Of a stretch of DNA of 64,000 nucleotides, positions 26,155 to 34,668 are shown one piece after another. The notes under the pieces were generated by a model, which saw nothing but the letters and a program-made list of their open reading frames with translations, ran no database searches and was not told where the DNA came from. The position numbers were made by a program, and so were the translations under genes. Position 1 is the stretch's first letter, and each line of letters starts with the position of its first letter. The DNA comes from Clostridia bacterium (lineage in GTDB: Bacteria > Bacillota > Clostridia > Oscillospirales > Acutalibacteraceae), in contig JAFXCZ010000013.1 in assembly GCA_017516445.1 (NCBI GenBank), positions 124,001-188,000 of the forward strand. The letters run 5' to 3'.

Positions 26155-26241
26155 ACAAAAACTCCCCTTATTGCAATATTATATATATTATACTACTATT
26201 TATATAAAAAATAAACCATTTTTTTGAAAGGCGTAAAAGAA

Positions 26242-27357
26242 ATGCTTAAAATTCCGCAAAATGAAGAATTTATTATAAACCGTCTGCTCGAAAACGGACA
26301 TAAAGCCTACATTGTGGGCGGTTGTGTAAGGGATATTCTGCTTGGAAAAACACCCGACGATTATGATATTACAACCTCTGCCACACCGGAAGAGATTATC
26401 GCACTTTTTGATAAGACTATTCCCACAGGCATAAAGCACGGTACGGTTACTGTTATTATAAATAATACTGCGGTAGAGGTGACCACATTCCGTACCGAAA
26501 ACGGATATGCTGACAACCGCCACCCCGACAGTGTAGAATTTGTGCGCAATATTAAAGAAGACCTTTCACGCAGGGACTTTACCATTAACGCAATGGCTTA
26601 TAACGAGCAAGAGGGACTTATTGACCTTTTCGGCGGTAAAAAAGACCTTGAAAATAAAATTTTACGGACAGTGGGCGACAGCCAAACACGCTTTCGGGAA
26701 GACGCACTTCGTATTTTAAGGCTTTTCCGTTTTGCCTCGGTATTAGGCTTTAGTATAGAAGAAAGCACCTTAAATTCAGCCTTGGACAATGCCCATCTTT
26801 TAGAAAATGTTAGCCGAGAACGTATCTTTACAGAGCTAAAAAAGGCAATCAAAGGCGAAAACTTTGAAATTTTCAAAGAGCTTATTATATGCGGAGGGCT
26901 TGAATTTTTAAATATAAATAAAATTCCAAATTTTGAAAAAATTAAAAAACACCGCGAAAATCCCCTTTTATGCCTCTATTCATTTTTAGACAGCACAAGC
27001 CTTGAAAAGCTAAAGCCCTCTAACAAAGAGCGTGAATTTTTTGTAACGCTTCACCGCCTTTCAAAATTACCACACCCTAAAACCGATAGCGACATAAAAG
27101 AAATGCTTAATATCTGCGGTGATGAAATATTAAAGGATTTTTTCATTTACAACGAATGGGATGTATCCCCCATTGAAAGAATAGTAAAATCAGGTGAGCC
27201 GTATAAAATCTCGCACCTGAAAATTGACGGCAAAGCCCTTATAGAGTTAGGATACAAGGGTGAAAAAATCGGCGAAATATTAGAGCATTTAAGAAAAGCG
27301 GTAATAGAAAGCCCGCACAAAAACAATACAGAAGATTTAATAAAAGAAATACCGTAA
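26242..27357 (+). CDS. cca: CCA tRNA nucleotidyltransferase
   Basis: It builds or repairs the 3' CCA end of tRNAs. 371 residues, class II nucleotidyltransferase fold: GGCVRDILLGKTPDDYDI with the catalytic Asp pair, TVIINNTAVEVTTFRTE, and HPDSVEFVRNIKEDLSRRDF leading to INAMAYN. The RNA-binding helical part follows (REDALRILRLFRFASVLGF). It is shorter than many homologues (about 440) and no HD motif is seen in the C terminus. The frame opens at TTG 26224, but ATG 26242 matches family starts. The tRNA-Lys gene here encodes its own CCA, so the main job may be repair. Confidence 0.94.
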   Translation: MLKIPQNEEFIINRLLENGHKAYIVGGCVRDILLGKTPDDYDITTSATPEEIIALFDKTIPTGIKHGTVTVIINNTAVEVTTFRTENGYADNRHPDSVEFVRNIKEDLSRRDFTINAMAYNEQEGLIDLFGGKKDLENKILRTVGDSQTRFREDALRILRLFRFASVLGFSIEESTLNSALDNAHLLENVSRERIFTELKKAIKGENFEIFKELIICGGLEFLNINKIPNFEKIKKHRENPLLCLYSFLDSTSLEKLKPSNKEREFFVTLHRLSKLPHPKTDSDIKEMLNICGDEILKDFFIYNEWDVSPIERIVKSGEPYKISHLKIDGKALIELGYKGEKIGEILEHLRKAVIESPHKNNTEDLIKEIP

Positions 27358-27383
27358 CAAAGAAATGTAAGTGTCATAAAATG
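27357..27383 (+). promoter_or_regulatory. Possible sigma-K promoter of dpaAB
   Basis: AC at 27357-27358, then 16 bp, then CATAAAATG at 27375-27383, close to the sigma-K pattern AC-N16-CATANNNTA. It lies in the loop of the cca terminator, so a transcript starting about 27390 would escape the hairpin. The match is short and could be chance. Confidence 0.35.
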
Positions 27384-27405
27384 AATTAGGCACTTACATT
27401 TTTTT
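27363..27405 (+). terminator. cca terminator
   Basis: Perfect arms AAATGTAAGTG (27363-27373) and CACTTACATTT (27391-27401) with a 17-nt loop and a seven-T tail, directly before the dpaA ribosome site. Confidence 0.85.
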
Positions 27406-27416
27406 GGAGGGAAATT

Positions 27417-28214
27417 ATGAAAAAAGTTTGTATAGTAGGCGGCGACAGCCGTCTTAAAACCGTAAAGCATCACTTAGAAAATCAAAACTTTTATGTCAAC
27501 ACCTTAGGACTTTACCCCGACGATAAGGGAGATATTTCGATAAGTGATATTATAATTCTCCCTGTACCCACAACACGAGATAATAAGACCGTATTCGCGC
27601 CTCTTACCAACCGTATTATTCCTTTAAGCGAGGTTTACGATAAAACAAACGACCAGCTTATTCTTTGCTGTAACTATAGCTTTGAAAAACGCCGTTGTAT
27701 AGATTATAACACACTTGACAGCTATGCCCTTTTAAATGCTGTGCCCACCGCAGAGGGCGCAATTAAAATTGCGATTGAAAACACCGATTTCACCCTGTGG
27801 AAAAGCAATATATTGGTTATAGGCTACGGCAGAGTAGGTAAAATACTGGCAGACAGACTCAAAAACCTTGGCGCCAATGTTACGGTAAGTGCCCGAAAGC
27901 CAAAGGATTTTGCTAACTTAGAAGCTCTCGGATTTAATTACATAAATACCGAGAAAATCCCCGATTTGTATTTAGGCTACGATATCATCTTCAATACCGT
28001 AGATGCACGGGTACTACCTGATGATGTTCTTAAAAATCTGCCCTGTTCACTTTTAATTGATTTGTCTTCAAAAGGCGGTTTTAATTTAGAATATGCAAAA
28101 GCACTCGGTATCAATGCGCAAAAAGCACCGGCGCTCCCCGGTAAAACCGCACCTAAAACCGCGGGGAAAATTTTAGCAAAAACCGTAAGTGAGCTTATTC
28201 GTTTTTACAATTAA
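27417..28214 (+). CDS. dpaA: Dipicolinate synthase subunit A (SpoVFA)
   Basis: With DpaB it makes dipicolinic acid, the calcium-bound spore-core compound, from dihydrodipicolinate in the mother cell. 265 residues: an N-terminal domain unique to DpaA (VCIVGGDSRLKTVKHHLE, VPTTRDNKTVFAPLTNR) and an NAD(P)-binding Rossmann domain (ILVIGYGRVGKILADRLKNL). The end APALPGKTAPKTAGKILAKT is conserved in the family. A GGAGGG site lies 6 nt upstream. Many Clostridia lack this pair, so its presence is informative about lineage. Confidence 0.95.
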   Translation: MKKVCIVGGDSRLKTVKHHLENQNFYVNTLGLYPDDKGDISISDIIILPVPTTRDNKTVFAPLTNRIIPLSEVYDKTNDQLILCCNYSFEKRRCIDYNTLDSYALLNAVPTAEGAIKIAIENTDFTLWKSNILVIGYGRVGKILADRLKNLGANVTVSARKPKDFANLEALGFNYINTEKIPDLYLGYDIIFNTVDARVLPDDVLKNLPCSLLIDLSSKGGFNLEYAKALGINAQKAPALPGKTAPKTAGKILAKTVSELIRFYN

Positions 28215-28226
28215 AAGGAGAATATT

Positions 28227-28799
28227 ATGCAAAATATAACGTTAGGCTATGCTATAACAGGCTCCTTTTGCACTATAAGAGAGTCTATAAACGCTTTAAA
28301 AGCCTTAAGCGAATATGATATTAAAATCATACCCATTATGTCCGAAACGGCTTATTCAACCGATACGCGCTTCGGCAAAGCCGAGGATATAATAAAAGAA
28401 ATTGAAGGAATTTGTAAGAGAGATATTATCCACAGCATAGCTTCTGCCGAGCCTATCGGCCCTAAAAATTTACTTGATATTTTAGTAGTAGCGCCCGCAA
28501 CGGGAAACACCCTTGCAAAAAATGCCTTAGGCATTACCGACAGCGCCGTTACAATGGCAATAAAGGCGCATCTTCGCAATAATAAGCCCGTTGTTTTCGG
28601 TGTTGCTACAAACGACGCGTTGGGTGCTAGTGCAAAGAACATAGGGCTTTTGCACAATACAAAAAATATATTCTTTGTGCCCTACCGTCAGGATGACCCC
28701 GTGAATAAAAACAACTCAATGATATGCGATTTCTCGCTTATTCCGCAAACCGTGGAAGAAGCACTTAAAGGCAAGCAATTACAACCCATTATAGTTTGA
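28227..28799 (+). CDS. dpaB: Dipicolinate synthase subunit B (SpoVFB)
   Basis: A 190-residue flavoprotein of the HFCD fold, working with DpaA. It shows GYAITGSFCTIRESINALKA at the start, then IASAEPIGPKNLLDILVVAP, ATGNTLAKNALGITDSAV and the NDALGASAKNIG segment. It follows dpaA after 12 bp with AAAGGAG ahead of the start. Its TGA stop overlaps the -35 box of the mntP promoter. Confidence 0.95.
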   Translation: MQNITLGYAITGSFCTIRESINALKALSEYDIKIIPIMSETAYSTDTRFGKAEDIIKEIEGICKRDIIHSIASAEPIGPKNLLDILVVAPATGNTLAKNALGITDSAVTMAIKAHLRNNKPVVFGVATNDALGASAKNIGLLHNTKNIFFVPYRQDDPVNKNNSMICDFSLIPQTVEEALKGKQLQPIIV

Positions 28800-28850
28800 C
28801 TTTTGTGTTTTTATGGTATATAATTGCAAGGTAAAACATATATACCATAA
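28796..28850 (+). promoter_or_regulatory. mntP promoter with a 12-bp dyad over the -10
   Basis: TTGACT (28796-28801), 17 bp, TATAAT (28819-28824). A perfect inverted repeat, TTATGGTATATA (28811-28822) and TATATACCATAA (28839-28850), spans the -10 box and transcription start. This is a plausible operator for a metal-responsive repressor, not a recognised consensus. Confidence 0.65.
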
Positions 28851-28865
28851 AAAGCGAGTGTTAAA

Positions 28866-29432
28866 ATGGGAATTATAGAACTTTTAATTTTAGCCATAGG
28901 TCTTTCAATGGATGCCTTTGCGGTAGCTATTTGTAAAGGCCTTGCTACATACAGCCTAAAAAAAAGACACATAATTATAACGGGACTATGGTTTGGCGGC
29001 TTTCAGGCTTTAATGCCGCTTATCGGCTATTACTTAGGAACAACCTTTGAAAAATATGTAACAGCGGTTGACCATTATATTGCCTTTATTCTTCTTGGCG
29101 GTATAGGTGCTAATATGATAAAGGAAGCCTTTTCCAAGGAAGAAAACGAAACAGATGATTCTTTTTCCTTTAAAACAATGCTTATTATGGCAATCGCCAC
29201 AAGCATTGACGCGTTGGCTATTGGTATAACCTTTGCCCTGCTTCCCGATGTAAATATTTATGCGGCAGTGCTGTTTATAGGTATTATAACCTTTGTGCTT
29301 TCGGGTATAGGTGTTAAAATCGGCAATATCTTCGGCGCTAAATGGAAATCTAAGGCAGAGCTTTTGGGCGGTATAATACTGATTTTTTTAGGAACAAAAA
29401 TTTTAATTGAACACCTTTTTATAAACGGATGA
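28866..29432 (+). CDS. mntP: MntP-family manganese efflux pump
   Basis: A 188-residue inner-membrane protein with six hydrophobic segments in two related halves. Each half carries an acidic-polar signature: LSMDAFAVAICKGL near the start and ATSIDALAIGITFAL near residue 105. The Asp residues are those needed for Mn(II) export in this family. Related DUF204 proteins exist, so Mn specificity is by family. It is monocistronic, with its own promoter and a dyad operator. No manganese riboswitch fits in the 66-bp leader. Confidence 0.9.
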   Translation: MGIIELLILAIGLSMDAFAVAICKGLATYSLKKRHIIITGLWFGGFQALMPLIGYYLGTTFEKYVTAVDHYIAFILLGGIGANMIKEAFSKEENETDDSFSFKTMLIMAIATSIDALAIGITFALLPDVNIYAAVLFIGIITFVLSGIGVKIGNIFGAKWKSKAELLGGIILIFLGTKILIEHLFING

Positions 29433-29466
29433 AAAAATGTCGGCTGATTTTCAGCCGACATTTTTT
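29432..29466. terminator. Bidirectional terminator between mntP and the acyltransferase gene
   Basis: Sixteen-bp arms (29432-29447 and 29451-29466) around a 3-nt loop, including A and T runs on both sides. It overlaps the stop codons of both convergent genes. Confidence 0.9.
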
Positions 29467-30829
29467 ATGGCATACTATATGGGAAATAAATATTATCTAA
29501 TTCCTCTTGTTCCTTACTGTAATACATCGCAGTAAATTCGCCCTTTGTTTCCTTATATTGCTTGGATAATTCTTCAAATTCGTCCAAAGGCGTTAGCGAA
29601 AAATCACCCATAGTATTAGTTGCCGTAAACTCACAAAAGCCTAAAGCTTTATAAAAGCCTATAAGCGATTCATTAACCGGACGTAAAACTAAAATACAGT
29701 CACTTTCTGTCTTGATTTTATTAATCAATTCACTGGCATAACCGTTGCCGCGAAATTCCTCTGGTGTTGTTACGGCAAATATATACTTAGCCTCTTTGTC
29801 ACCTATTTTGCAAGGAAGACAAAAGCACATTGAAACAATTCTGCCATCCTTTTCAAGATATTCACAGTATTTAAAGCAGTTCTCGAACAAGGCCTCCTCA
29901 AAGGTGTTATCATCTTCACCGAAAGCTGAGTTATAAATCTGTTTTAATCGGTCTTTTTTTGATATACACAAATACTTTTTAAGCAAAATGTGGGGCTTGT
30001 ACGAAAGCTTCGCCTTACGAAGCCCCTCAAGACCTAAATCGTCCTCACGGTTAATGAATTTATATTTACCTAAGGTCTTGGCAAATTCATTATTAATAAC
30101 GGTGTAAGCGGTAGCATATTGCGGTAAGGCTTTCTCAATATGAATATCGAAAATATCACGGTTTATGGGTGAGCCCAATGTAAACGCCACAACCTTACCG
30201 TCAACATAAACAGCACCGCCCGAAACGCCAAGACGTTCCATATTTTTAAGAATTAGCTCAACACCGTCTTTTTCACACTGCATATGACGGTCAAAACGGT
30301 CGCTATTCTCAGCATACCACTCGTTCATACATTCAAGTACTTGAGAAATATCGCTTTGATTTATTTCTTTAAACTCCCACTCGTACTGCTTTGAAAAAGC
30401 CGAAATATGATTACGCTTACTGTGATATTTTTTACCGCTAAGCTTTGCTAAATCCTCTTGAAGATAGATATAATCAAATGCATCGCGGTCGGGGATAAAC
30501 TCATAATGTTCGCCGTAATTCAGTTTGAAATCAATAAACCGTTCTCCCTGATGTACCCACAAAGGCGGATATTCCTGCTTAGTATACTCCCTTAAAATTT
30601 CAAAACCTCTTTGAAGATTGCTTCCGAAAGGCAAGCGGTAGGTTTCCATCTCAACACCGCCCGATTTTATAAAAAGCATATCCTCACATATAGCATACAT
30701 ATTGTTGTACATATTCTGCCATACAATGAGATTAACGAAGGTTGTTTCACAGGAAAACCGCGCAGGAGAGGAAATATATTTTTTCAATTTTTCTATATCC
30801 TCTATATCAAACTTTTTGAATTTTAACAT
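29465..30829 (-). CDS. DUF2156-like acyltransferase fused to a GNAT domain
   Basis: 454 residues in two parts. Residues 1-285 match DUF2156, related to the C-terminal domain of phosphatidylglycerol lysyltransferase (SGKKYHSKRNHISAF, ECMNEWYAENSDR, INREDDLGLEGLRKAKLSYK). Residues 290-430 form a GNAT acetyltransferase with VTTPEEFRGNGYASELINKI as the acetyl-CoA loop and FYKALGFCEF after it. No membrane domain is present, so lipid modification is not implied. Substrate unknown. It lies 8 bp after the PBP gene and is probably cotranscribed with it. Confidence 0.8.
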   Translation of the reverse strand: MLKFKKFDIEDIEKLKKYISSPARFSCETTFVNLIVWQNMYNNMYAICEDMLFIKSGGVEMETYRLPFGSNLQRGFEILREYTKQEYPPLWVHQGERFIDFKLNYGEHYEFIPDRDAFDYIYLQEDLAKLSGKKYHSKRNHISAFSKQYEWEFKEINQSDISQVLECMNEWYAENSDRFDRHMQCEKDGVELILKNMERLGVSGGAVYVDGKVVAFTLGSPINRDIFDIHIEKALPQYATAYTVINNEFAKTLGKYKFINREDDLGLEGLRKAKLSYKPHILLKKYLCISKKDRLKQIYNSAFGEDDNTFEEALFENCFKYCEYLEKDGRIVSMCFCLPCKIGDKEAKYIFAVTTPEEFRGNGYASELINKIKTESDCILVLRPVNESLIGFYKALGFCEFTATNTMGDFSLTPLDEFEELSKQYKETKGEFTAMYYSKEQEELDNIYFPYSMP

Positions 30830-30837
30830 AAATTAAT

Positions 30838-33180
30838 TTATTCACCGCTTGAAGTATTAACATTATTTTCTGAGGATGAGCTTTCAGAGGAATTATTCTC
30901 GGCTTCCTCTTTCTTTTTAGCTTCCTCTGCTTCTTTTTCTGCTTTTGCTACCTCTTTTGGAGTAGGCATAAGCTTACCGCTGTGCTTTTGGCAGGTGTCG
31001 GGTAAAAATCCTTTTTTATACCAACCCACCGCGGTGCTTTCACACTCAGTAGTAGCGAGTCCACCTGTTTTTGTGCAGTAGTATCTGTCTATAGCATAAG
31101 AGCTTTCGGGGAATTCCTTGGCTTTGAGTCCCTTATGGATTTTAGACATTACGGTTGACCACTGGTTTTTAGCAATACCGAGATTTGCCGACGGCATCTT
31201 CTGCATTGTTTCATAACCGCACCAAGAGGATACTACATAATAAGGCGAGCCTCCTACAAACCATTTATCGTTATCCGAGCTTGAGGTACCTGTTTTACCG
31301 TAAAGCTTCATTTTCTTAACCGAGGATGCAACCGAGGTACCTGTACCTCTGCTTCCGTAAATAACGGTCTGCAAAAGCTTGTTCATAACTGTTGCGGTGT
31401 CTTCACTTATAGCCATTGTTGGCTGACTTTGCTGTTGTAAAATAACATTACCCTTTTGGTCGGTAACCTTGGTATAGAAGGTAGGCTCATAATAAAGACC
31501 GCCGTTACCAAACACCGCATAAGCCGCCGCAGATTCCAAGGTAGTAACACCGCCCGAGGTGCCGCCAAGACCTAATGACGAAAGGTTTAAATCCTTTTCG
31601 GTAAGATTTTTAAGACCTAATTTTTCTGTAAGGAAATCATAACAGGTCTGTACACCCATTTTATTGGCAAGTGCTACAGGGATAGTGTTAATTGAACGTT
31701 CAATCGCCTTTTGGGCTGTCATATTACCCGAATATCCGCCGCCCGCATTTTTAGGCGACCATTTGCCATAGGTGGCTTTAGTATCGTTAAGAATACTTGA
31801 ATAATTTATAAGTCCGCTCTCAATAGCGGGTGCATAAACCGAAATAGGCTTCATAGTAGAGCCGGGCTGACGTTTAGCATCTGTAGCACAGTTAAAGGCG
31901 CGGTTACGCGTTTTCTCACCTATTCCGCCCACAATTGCCTTGACGTGTCCCTCATAGTCCATAACAGTCATAGCGCCCCAAAGCGGGTCGCCCTTATTGC
32001 TCTTTCTGGCTTTCTTTTCAACATCAAGATAAGCCTTTTCTGCAACCGCCTGAATATCATTATCTACTGTAGCGTAAATTTTGTAACCGCCTGTGTAGAA
32101 AAGCTGTTCTGCCTTTTCTTTAGTATACCCGTATTCATCAATTAAATCGTTTACAATTTCTTCAATAAGCGCATCAACAAAATAAGAGTTTATATCATTA
32201 TTAGCGCTTGCGTTTTCGTTAACCTCTATTTTAATATCAACTGCTTTTGCTTCATCATACTCTTTTTGGGTAATATAACCCTGTGTTAGCATTTGATAAA
32301 GAACGTTGATACGGCGCTCCTTATTATTCTGCGGGTTAGTATCGGGCGCATAGTAAGAGGGCGCCTTAGTAATCGAGGCAAGGCAGGCACATTCTGCCAG
32401 CGTCAGCTCATCAACACTTTTACCGAAATAGTAATTAGCGGCGGTTTCTACACCGTAGGTACCGTGCCCCATAGGAATTGTATTAAGGTAACATTCCAAA
32501 ATAACATCCTTTGAGTACTTGGTTTCAAGATATCTTGCGCGCATAATTTCACGCACTTTTCTGCCTGCGTCCTGTTTTCTGTCATCGGTAAGGTTTTTAA
32601 CCAACTGTTGAGTTATAGTAGAGCCGCCGAACTTTTCAGAAAAATGGAAAAACTCGTTCAAGAGTGCACCAAAGGTACGCTTCCAGTCAACACCGTAATG
32701 GTCTTCAAAGCCTTTGTCCTCGATAGCAATAAAGGCATTTGCAAGATTAGCAGGTATTCCCTTGTAATCCTTGTCCTTATTGTCTATAGCATTTCGGTCA
32801 TAATCAACCCAGATGCGATTATATTCACCGTGCAAGCGTTTATATTCATTCCACTTACCGTTATCGTCTTCAACATAAACGGTTGTTGTGAAATTAATCT
32901 GCAAATCATTAAGATTTTGCTCCACCGTGCCGTCTACCATTGTAAAGGCATATATAAGAAAACTGCCTGCAACAATAGCAACCGTGATAACACCTATTAA
33001 GAAACAGGTAAGCACCAGCTTTAATACCCTTTGCTTTGTAGGCTTTTTTTCTTTTTTAGGCGGCTTGGATGACTGCTCCAGCTTAGGCTGTGTTGAAAAG
33101 CTGTTAAGGTCAAAGCTTGCCTGACCGTCATCTATACCGTTATTAGAATTATCGTAACTAAATAAATCTCTATCGTCCAT
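30838..33180 (-). CDS. Class A penicillin-binding protein (PBP1A type)
   Basis: A bifunctional peptidoglycan synthase of 780 residues. A short cytoplasmic region and one membrane helix (about 52-76) precede the GT51 glycosyltransferase (AFIAIEDKGFEDHYGVDWKR, GGSTITQQLVKNLTDD, LECYLNTIPMG). The transpeptidase domain follows, with the active-site motif STMK (PGSTMKPISVYAP), SIN, and KTGTS (YGKTGTSSSDNDKWFVG). The C-terminal tail is low-complexity Glu/Lys then Ser/Asn. It makes septal or lateral wall at the membrane outer face. Its own promoter lies at 33214-33242. Confidence 0.95.
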   Translation of the reverse strand: MDDRDLFSYDNSNNGIDDGQASFDLNSFSTQPKLEQSSKPPKKEKKPTKQRVLKLVLTCFLIGVITVAIVAGSFLIYAFTMVDGTVEQNLNDLQINFTTTVYVEDDNGKWNEYKRLHGEYNRIWVDYDRNAIDNKDKDYKGIPANLANAFIAIEDKGFEDHYGVDWKRTFGALLNEFFHFSEKFGGSTITQQLVKNLTDDRKQDAGRKVREIMRARYLETKYSKDVILECYLNTIPMGHGTYGVETAANYYFGKSVDELTLAECACLASITKAPSYYAPDTNPQNNKERRINVLYQMLTQGYITQKEYDEAKAVDIKIEVNENASANNDINSYFVDALIEEIVNDLIDEYGYTKEKAEQLFYTGGYKIYATVDNDIQAVAEKAYLDVEKKARKSNKGDPLWGAMTVMDYEGHVKAIVGGIGEKTRNRAFNCATDAKRQPGSTMKPISVYAPAIESGLINYSSILNDTKATYGKWSPKNAGGGYSGNMTAQKAIERSINTIPVALANKMGVQTCYDFLTEKLGLKNLTEKDLNLSSLGLGGTSGGVTTLESAAAYAVFGNGGLYYEPTFYTKVTDQKGNVILQQQSQPTMAISEDTATVMNKLLQTVIYGSRGTGTSVASSVKKMKLYGKTGTSSSDNDKWFVGGSPYYVVSSWCGYETMQKMPSANLGIAKNQWSTVMSKIHKGLKAKEFPESSYAIDRYYCTKTGGLATTECESTAVGWYKKGFLPDTCQKHSGKLMPTPKEVAKAEKEAEEAKKKEEAENNSSESSSSENNVNTSSGE

Positions 33181-33213
33181 AAGGAAACCCCCATCTACAA
33201 TAAATCTCTTAAT

Positions 33214-33242
33214 AGTATATCATATAAATATCGCAAAATCAA
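33214..33242 (-). promoter_or_regulatory. sigma-A promoter of the PBP gene
   Basis: On the minus strand TTGATT (33237-33242), 17 bp, TATACT (33214-33219). Confidence 0.6.
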
Positions 33243-33287
33243 CTTTTGGCTTTTTAACATTTTATTAATATTTTTTATAATTTTCAC

Positions 33288-33316
33288 TTGCAAAGGTAAA
33301 ATAATTATGGTATTAT
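33288..33316 (+). promoter_or_regulatory. Promoter of the oadB transcript
   Basis: TTGCAA (33288-33293), 17 bp, then TGG-TATTAT (extended -10, box 33311-33316). Transcription would start at the first base of the structured leader. Confidence 0.65.
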
Positions 33317-33321
33317 TTACA

Positions 33322-33443
33322 AGTATTAGGGAGTAGTTAGCGCTATTATGCGTTGCACTTTGCGTCATTACGGCATTTTTGCCCGCATTTTGCATTAAAT
33401 AACGAGACTTTTACTGCTAACACGGGCGGTAAAGGTCTTTTTT
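33322..33443 (+). ncRNA. Structured 5' leader with terminator, possibly a metal-ion riboswitch
   Basis: About 120 nt between the promoter and oadB. The 5' end has GGGAGTAG (33329-33336), like the conserved GGGGAGUAG of yybP-ykoY manganese riboswitches. ACGAGAC lies at 33402-33408. A GC-rich section with several small stems lies between. The 3' end forms a terminator: AGACTTTTACTGC (33405-33417) pairs, with two G-U pairs, to GCGGTAAAGGTCT (33426-33438), then six Ts. The left terminator arm would also pair with the 5' end, which is the switch layout expected. The class is uncertain; a sodium-sensing RNA is an alternative given the Na+ pump downstream. Confidence 0.45.
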
Positions 33444-33474
33444 ATCCCCAAAATAAAAGAAAGGTGTAAAAAAT

Positions 33475-34656
33475 ATGGAATTCATTTCAGGAATCTTGAG
33501 CGAGCTTAGCTTCCTTGTAGAAAATGTTTCTGCATTTGCCGCTGCAGGCGGTTGGAAGTATCTCGTAATGTGGGTTATCGGCGGCGTGCTTATTTACCTT
33601 GCAATCCGTCACGATATGGAGCCTACACTTCTCTTACCGATGGGCTTCGGTACAATTTTAGTTAACATCCCCTCCTCCGGCGCAATTAATCAGTTTGCCG
33701 AAACGGGCGAACTTGTAACAGAGGGTGCGCTTACAACACTGTTTAATGCAGGTATTGCCAACGAGCTGTTCCCCCTCATACTGTTTATAGGTATCGGTGC
33801 TATGATTGACTTCGGTCCGCTTCTCACCAACCCCAAGCTTATGATTTTCGGCGCAGCAGCACAGTTTGGTATCTTCTTTACCTTCTGCTTGGCTTCAATG
33901 TTCTTCACCACACCAGAGGCTGCATCTATCGGTATTATCGGTGCGGCAGACGGCCCGACAGCTATCGTTGTAGCTAACAAGCTTTTAGGCGCAGACAGCC
34001 GTATTACAGGTGCTATAATGGTTGCCGCATACTCTTATATGGCTCTTGTTCCCATTATTCAACCCCCTGTTATTAAGGCTCTTACTACTAAGAAAGAACG
34101 CCTTATCAGAATGCCTTATGAGGCTAAAGAGGTATCCCGCCTTACAAAGATTTTATTCCCTATAGTTATTACTGTTATCGCAGGTGTTGTAGCACCTGAA
34201 TCGGTTTCTCTTATAGGCTTCCTTATGTTTGGTAACCTTATCCGTGAATGCGGCGTTTTAAATTCCCTTTCAGAAACCGCACAAAAGGTACTTGCAAACC
34301 TTATTACCATCTTCTTAGGTATCACCATCGCCGTTCAGATGGAGGCTTCCAAGTTCTTACAGCTTGATACACTTCTCATCTTAGGTCTTGGTCTTTTCGC
34401 ATTTATCTTCGATACCGCTGGCGGTGTTATGTTTGCAAAGCTCATCAACCTCTTCTTGCCAAAGGGTAAGAAAATCAACCCCATGATTGGTGCCGCAGGT
34501 ATCTCTGCTTTCCCGATGTCAGGCCGTGTTGTTCACAAAATGGGACTTAAGGAAGACCCGCAGAACTTCCTGCTTATGCAGTCTATCGGCGTAAACGTTT
34601 CAGGACAAATCGCTTCGGTTATAGCAGGCGGTCTTATCCTTAACTTCTTTATGTAG
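33475..34656 (+). CDS. oadB: Na+-translocating decarboxylase beta subunit
   Basis: An integral membrane carboxybiotin decarboxylase that exports Na+ using free energy from decarboxylation. 393 residues with about eleven helices and the family landmarks LLPMGFGTILVNIP, GIGAMIDFGPLL, GAADGPTAIVVANKLLGA, IIQPPVIKALTTKKER, DTAGGVMFAKLINLF and the final SIGVNVSGQIASVIAGG. The alpha (carboxyltransferase) and biotin-carrier subunits are not in this window, so the substrate (oxaloacetate, methylmalonyl-CoA or glutaconyl-CoA) cannot be told. AAAGGTG precedes the start. The gene is downstream of a structured terminator leader. Confidence 0.93.
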   Translation: MEFISGILSELSFLVENVSAFAAAGGWKYLVMWVIGGVLIYLAIRHDMEPTLLLPMGFGTILVNIPSSGAINQFAETGELVTEGALTTLFNAGIANELFPLILFIGIGAMIDFGPLLTNPKLMIFGAAAQFGIFFTFCLASMFFTTPEAASIGIIGAADGPTAIVVANKLLGADSRITGAIMVAAYSYMALVPIIQPPVIKALTTKKERLIRMPYEAKEVSRLTKILFPIVITVIAGVVAPESVSLIGFLMFGNLIRECGVLNSLSETAQKVLANLITIFLGITIAVQMEASKFLQLDTLLILGLGLFAFIFDTAGGVMFAKLINLFLPKGKKINPMIGAAGISAFPMSGRVVHKMGLKEDPQNFLLMQSIGVNVSGQIASVIAGGLILNFFM

Positions 34657-34668
34657 GAGGTACTTTAA

